Below, piece after piece: positions 9,536-12,082 of a stretch of DNA of 12,082 bases. Every line of letters begins with the position of its first letter. The first letter of the stretch is position 1. The translations under genes were made by a program, and so were the position numbers. The DNA is from Candidatus Scatomorpha stercorigallinarum (GTDB lineage: Bacteria; Bacillota_A; Clostridia; Oscillospirales; Oscillospiraceae), in NCBI GenBank assembly GCA_018713375.1, contig DVOV01000164.1, positions 1 through 12,082 on the forward strand, given 5' to 3'. Under the pieces are notes generated by a model. That model worked only from the letters and a program-made list of their open reading frames with translations. It ran no database searches and was not told where the DNA came from.

Positions 9536-9578
9536 GCCACACCCGTTTCTTTGGGCAAGACCAAAGAAATGGGGTGGC
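9536..9578. repeat. Long hairpin in the right arm of the palindromic element
   Basis: TTTCTTTGG (9546-9554) and CCAAAGAAA (9561-9569) form a perfect 9-bp stem around GCAAGA. It is extended outward by CCC/GGG and GCCAC/GTGGC with one bulged A (9541) and one mismatch. It corresponds to the left-arm hairpin 9163-9188. Confidence 0.75.
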
Positions 9579-9678
9579 AAAAGGTTCTGCAAGGGCCCTC
9601 GCCCCTGCAATCGCCCTCGCCGCGCCTTGGCGCGGCGCTACGCCTCCGGCCGCCAGCCGGGGCTACGCCTACGCGGAC

Positions 9679-9903
9679 TTGAGGAATGTGTGCTCCTCGC
9701 TCTCCGGCGCGGCGCAGGAGGCGTTTTTGGGTGAATACGGCCCTTTCGACGAACGGGAGGCGGAAATAGACGCCGTTGTGAGCGTCCTGAACGGGCTGAT
9801 CTCGGCCTACGGGCGCGAGCGGCTGCCCGCGTGGTCGGCCGGGCTGATAGAGGAGCTGCGCGGCGGGCTGTATGAGCGTGTGGAACGGCTCATAGGTAAA
9901 TAA
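9679..9903 (+). CDS. Small hypothetical protein, possibly the remnant of a gene cut by the palindromic element
   Basis: About 74 residues, starting at TTG 9679 or GTG 9688, ending with RVERLIGK. I do not recognise a family. The stretch is acidic, Leu/Ala-rich and predicted mostly helical (for example GLIEELRGGLYERVERLIGK). From about 9680 third codon positions are GC-rich like the other genes and ATA isoleucine codons appear, which argues for real coding; the same frame upstream runs back to 9382 through the palindromic element and there has unlike composition, so the long version is rejected. GAGG at 9681-9684 is too close to GTG 9688 to be a good ribosome binding site, so the native start may have been lost when the element arrived. 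It is followed by an A6T6 tract (9902-9913). Confidence 0.4.
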   Translation: MRNVCSSLSGAAQEAFLGEYGPFDEREAEIDAVVSVLNGLISAYGRERLPAWSAGLIEELRGGLYERVERLIGK

Positions 9904-9981
9904 AAAATTTTTTCGCGGGATATAACTTTTCGCCCGGGCGGGGCGTCTGTATTGGTGAGAGAAAGAAAAGGAGGCGGTATG

Positions 9982-10998
9982 ATGAGCCGGAGAGAAAAGA
10001 CAAAACGCCGGCAGCGCGCCGTGCGCCGGGCGGTGGTGTCCACCATCTGGGGCATCGCGCTCTGCGCACTGGCCGTGATCGCCATGCCGTCGCTGCTGAG
10101 CGCCAGCGGCCTCGCAAACGGCTACGCCCCCGCGCAGGTGACCATCTCGCCGCGCGCGAGCGCCGCGGCGGGACGGGATAGGACGGCGGCCGGCGAAGAC
10201 GCCCCGGCGGTGGGGAGCGATGCTCCCGCGGCGGATAAGCCCGTGATAAATACGGATAAGCCCTTGCCGGAAGAGGAGAAGCCCGCGCCCACCGGAGATA
10301 CGGCGGGGCCGGCGGAAGAAGCGGAACCGCCGGAGACAGCGGCGGAGGAGCCCGTCAACGGCCCGGAAGCGCCGGCGGAGGAGCCCTTCGCCGCCGTGCC
10401 GGAGAGCGAGGCGGTGGGGGACGATTATTTTGCGGACGCGGCCTTCATCGGCAACTCGCGCACGCAGGGCCTGCGGCTCTATTCGGGCCTGAAGGACACG
10501 AACTGGCTGTGCAGCGTGGGGCTGACGGTGGAGACGGCCGCGACGGAGAAGTTCTCCGTGGCGGACGGCAAGTACACCGCCCTGGACGCCCTCGGCGTGC
10601 TCAAGCCGGCCAAGGTGTACATCATGCTGGGGCTCAACGAGCTGGGCTGGAAGAGCGCGGACATCTTCATCGAGAAATACGCCGCCATCATCGACGCCGC
10701 CCTGGCGGCGAACCCGGACTGCCTGGTGTATGTGCAGTCCATCCTGCCGGTGAGCGCGGCGAAGGACGCCGGCGGCACCTGGTGCAACAACGCCAACGTC
10801 AACGCCCGAAACGAGCGGCTGAAGGAGCTGGCGGAGGAAAAGGGCGTGTATTACCTGGACGTGGCCTCCGCCTTCCGCGGGGAGGACGGCTGCCTGCCCG
10901 CCGGGGACACGCCGGACGGCATACACCTCACGCCCGGCCTCTGCGTGAGCTGGCTCGACTATCTGAAAACACACACGGTAACGGAGGAGACGCCATGA
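9982..10998 (+). CDS. Membrane-anchored SGNH/GDSL-type hydrolase
   Basis: 338-residue predicted extracytoplasmic esterase-like protein. Residues 1-16 are Arg/Lys-rich, 17-41 are one hydrophobic segment (uncleaved anchor or signal), and ~55-145 are an Ala/Pro/Glu-rich low-complexity linker. The SGNH domain spans ~148-330: block I AFIGNSRTQGL with nucleophile S159, a block III-like IMLGLNELGW (G217, N219), and block V DGIHLTP with D312 and H315. The usual GDS is GNS here. Family substrates are often O-acyl groups on cell-wall or surface polymers; the substrate here is unknown. AGGAGG at 9969-9974 is seven bases before ATG 9982, preferred over ATG 9979 (four bases). The stop overlaps the next gene by 4 nt. 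In Clostridia such proteins often accompany MBOAT acyltransferases; none is in the window. Confidence 0.88.
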   Translation: MSRREKTKRRQRAVRRAVVSTIWGIALCALAVIAMPSLLSASGLANGYAPAQVTISPRASAAAGRDRTAAGEDAPAVGSDAPAADKPVINTDKPLPEEEKPAPTGDTAGPAEEAEPPETAAEEPVNGPEAPAEEPFAAVPESEAVGDDYFADAAFIGNSRTQGLRLYSGLKDTNWLCSVGLTVETAATEKFSVADGKYTALDALGVLKPAKVYIMLGLNELGWKSADIFIEKYAAIIDAALAANPDCLVYVQSILPVSAAKDAGGTWCNNANVNARNERLKELAEEKGVYYLDVASAFRGEDGCLPAGDTPDGIHLTPGLCVSWLDYLKTHTVTEETP

Positions 10999-11459
10999 AA
11001 AAGACCATAGCCCTTGCGCTCTGCGCGCTGCTGGCGCTGACGGCCCTGGCCGGCTGCGGGCAGGCGGCGGAGGCGGAGGTGCAGCTCGACGAGCTGGCCT
11101 TCCAGATCCGCGACAGCGTGGAGAGCAGCGAGGAACTGTATCTGCTGGACGAGGGCATCGCCCGCGAGCTGTTCGGCGCGCCGGAGGACGCGCAGTGCGT
11201 GGCCTGGGCCGGCGCGGGGGCCACGGCGGAGGAACTGGCCGTATTTGAGCTGGCCGACGCGGAGGCGGCCGGCACGCTGCTGGACGCGCTGCGCGCGCGC
11301 AACGCCGAGCGCGAGGAGAGCTACGCCGGCTATCTGCCCGACGAGGTGCCGAAGCTGCAAAACACGCTGCTGCTCTCGAGCGGGCGCTATGTGCTGCTCT
11401 GCACGGCGCCGGACACCGCCGGCGCGCGCGAGGCCTGGGACGCGGCCTTTGAAGGATAA
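10995..11459 (+). CDS. DUF4358 domain-containing lipoprotein
   Basis: 154 residues. A Lys-led signal peptide ends in the lipobox LAGC with C21 as the lipidated cysteine. The rest matches the DUF4358 pattern: a LDELAFQIRDS opening, an AEELAVFEL strand, a LDALRARNAEREESYAGYLPDE block, and an LLSSGRYVLLCTAPD hairpin near the C terminus. The function of DUF4358 is unknown; a membrane-attached outer-face protein is expected. It is translationally coupled to the SGNH gene (ATGA overlap, GGAGG at 10983-10987, seven bases before the start), so the two probably act in the same envelope process (inference). A sigma-factor gene follows after 23 nt. Confidence 0.85.
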   Translation: MKKTIALALCALLALTALAGCGQAAEAEVQLDELAFQIRDSVESSEELYLLDEGIARELFGAPEDAQCVAWAGAGATAEELAVFELADAEAAGTLLDALRARNAEREESYAGYLPDEVPKLQNTLLLSSGRYVLLCTAPDTAGAREAWDAAFEG

Positions 11460-11482
11460 GTAAAGGGAGAAAGGGATAGCCT

Positions 11483-11992
11483 GTGGGCCGCATAACGGTC
11501 GAGGAATACGCGGATTTTGTCAGAGAAGATCAGCAGAGGGCCTACCGCCTGGCCTACGGCTATCTGAGATCGCGGGAGGACGCGCTGGACGCCGTGCAGG
11601 AGGCGGTGGCCTCCGGACTGGAGCGGCTGGACAGCCTGCGCGAGCCGCAGCGGCTGCGCACCTGGTTCACGCGCATACTGGTGAACGAATGCCTGGACGT
11701 GCTGCGCCGGCGGAAGCGCCGCGGCGGCGACGCCAGCCTGGACGCCGACCCGGGGCTCATGCCCGCGCTGCCGGACGGCGCGGAGCGGAGCACGGAAGCC
11801 CTGGCCGTCTATCAGGCGGTGGAGGAGCTGCCGCCCAAGCTGCGCACCGTGGTGCTGCTGCGGTTTTTTGAGGATATGACGCTTGCCGAAGTGGCGGAGA
11901 GCGCGGGCTGCACGCTGAGCACGGCGAAATCCCGCCTCTACCGCGCGCTGGGCATATTGAGGCTGAAGCTGGGAGAGGAGGACTGGCTGTGA
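11483..11992 (+). CDS. RNA polymerase sigma factor, sigma-70 family, ECF type
   Basis: 169 residues. Region 2 occupies ~9-80 (QQRAYRLAYGYLRSREDALD, AVQEAVASGLERLDSLREPQ, LRTWFTRILVNECLDVLRRR) and region 4 ~108-163 (AVEELPPKLRTVVLLRFFED, MTLAEVAESAGCTLSTAKSR, LYRALGILRLKL, a helix-turn-helix), joined by a short linker with no region 3, which is the ECF layout. The GTG start at 11483 is supported by AAGGGA at 11471-11476, six bases upstream. The gene lies 23 nt after the DUF4358 gene and overlaps the next ORF by 4 nt (GTGA). ECF factors of this kind are typically held inactive by the cognate membrane anti-sigma encoded next to them and respond to envelope signals; its regulon is not visible here. 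Confidence 0.95.
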   Translation: MGRITVEEYADFVREDQQRAYRLAYGYLRSREDALDAVQEAVASGLERLDSLREPQRLRTWFTRILVNECLDVLRRRKRRGGDASLDADPGLMPALPDGAERSTEALAVYQAVEELPPKLRTVVLLRFFEDMTLAEVAESAGCTLSTAKSRLYRALGILRLKLGEEDWL

Positions 11993-12082
11993 AAGAGGAG
12001 CTGAAAGCGCTCTATACGGACGTGCCGGCCCCGGCGGGGCTGAGCGCCGCGGTGGAACGCGGCCTGGCCGAGGGCATGCGCC
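11989..12082 (+). CDS. Probable anti-sigma factor, 3'-truncated by the window edge
   Basis: Only 31 codons are visible, beginning GTG at 11989 and reading MKEELKALYTDVPAPAGLSA and on to the window edge. The short charged start, the 4-nt overlap with the sigma gene (GTGA) and the position directly after an ECF sigma factor fit a cytoplasmic anti-sigma domain that would be followed by a transmembrane segment. There is too little sequence to confirm the family. Confidence 0.6.
   Translation, partial: MKEELKALYTDVPAPAGLSAAVERGLAEGMR

Larger units (their letters stand above)
9094..9648. repeat. Giant imperfect palindrome (~555 bp), possibly a MITE-like element or two inverted repeat copies
   Basis: The left half matches the reverse complement of the right half along its whole length, with indels, around a centre near 9366-9367. 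Matching block pairs: CGGAGGC 9094-9100 with GCCTCCG 9642-9648; GCAGGGGCG 9126-9134 with CGCCCCTGC 9600-9608; ATTTCTTT 9162-9169 with AAAGAAAT 9563-9570; TCTTG 9173-9177 with CAAGA 9556-9560; CCAAAGA 9200-9206 with TCTTTGG 9526-9532; CGCTTGG 9213-9219 with CCAAGCG 9515-9521; TGAATGAC 9288-9295 with GTCATTCA 9438-9445; ACCGTGCA 9309-9316 with TGCACGGT 9416-9423; CGCGGCACT 9331-9339 with AGTGCCGCG 9391-9399. It is visibly less GC-rich than its surroundings. There is no transposase and no credible gene; open frames within it look spurious. Exact ends and target-site duplication are uncertain. Confidence 0.8.

Noticed and set aside
8972..9648. tRNA-Thr as an integration site for the downstream element
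   Set aside because: I found no repeat of the tRNA 3' end downstream and no integrase, so there is no evidence of an att pair.
9094..9648. CRISPR array
   Set aside because: The repeats are inverted and not regularly spaced direct repeats, and no cas gene is nearby.
9871..9913. TATGAGC/GCTCATA stem followed by the A6T6 tract as a terminator of the small ORF
   Set aside because: The stem is only 7 bp, AT-containing, inside the coding end, and separated from the T-run by 13 bases.
9902..9926. A6T6 tract and TATAAC (9921-9926) as a promoter for the SGNH gene
   Set aside because: No acceptable -35 hexamer lies 16-18 bases upstream; a promoter here is possible but not supported.
9502..11493. 663-codon minus-strand frame
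   Set aside because: It runs antisense through the palindromic element and two supported genes, and its Arg/Pro/Ala-rich product is a composition artefact.

Overview
The window reads as a chromosome segment from a GC-rich, Gram-positive-type anaerobe of the class Clostridia (Oscillospirales or Christensenellales-like). The grounds are the gene families (a RadC with a JAB/MPN domain, an exonuclease-dead PolA, a DUF4358 lipoprotein, a small ECF sigma factor with its anti-sigma partner), consistent AGGAGG-type ribosome binding sites, and very GC-rich third codon positions combined with frequent ATA isoleucine codons. The assignment is an inference from family knowledge; no 16S or other strict marker is present.

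Region 1 (1-8532) is one tightly packed, rightward operon: uvrB (5' end outside the window), a CapA-type metallophosphoesterase-like exported protein, polA, a metallopeptidase/LMW-phosphatase-like fusion, rimI, tsaD and radC. Every junction is an overlap of 1-14 nt or a gap of 4 nt, so the genes are probably translationally coupled. The theme is DNA repair (UvrB, Pol I, RadC) together with translation-fidelity genes (TsaD for tRNA t6A37, RimI N-acetyltransferase).

Region 2 (8533-9678) holds no convincing protein gene. It contains GC palindromes, a tandem pair of DnaA-box-like nonamers, an extended -10 promoter, tRNA-Thr(CGT) with encoded CCA, a terminator, and then a ~555-bp AT-richer element that is one imperfect giant palindrome centred near 9366-9367.

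Region 3 (9679-12082) is again rightward: a small unrecognised ORF right at the edge of the palindromic element; a membrane-anchored SGNH hydrolase; a DUF4358 lipoprotein overlapping it by 4 nt; an ECF-type sigma factor; and the start of a probable anti-sigma factor overlapping it by 4 nt. This looks like an envelope-related pair followed by an envelope-stress-type regulator pair.

The most notable observations are the zincin plus catalytically dead LMW-PTP fusion inside the repair/t6A operon, and the giant palindromic element between the tRNA and the small ORF.
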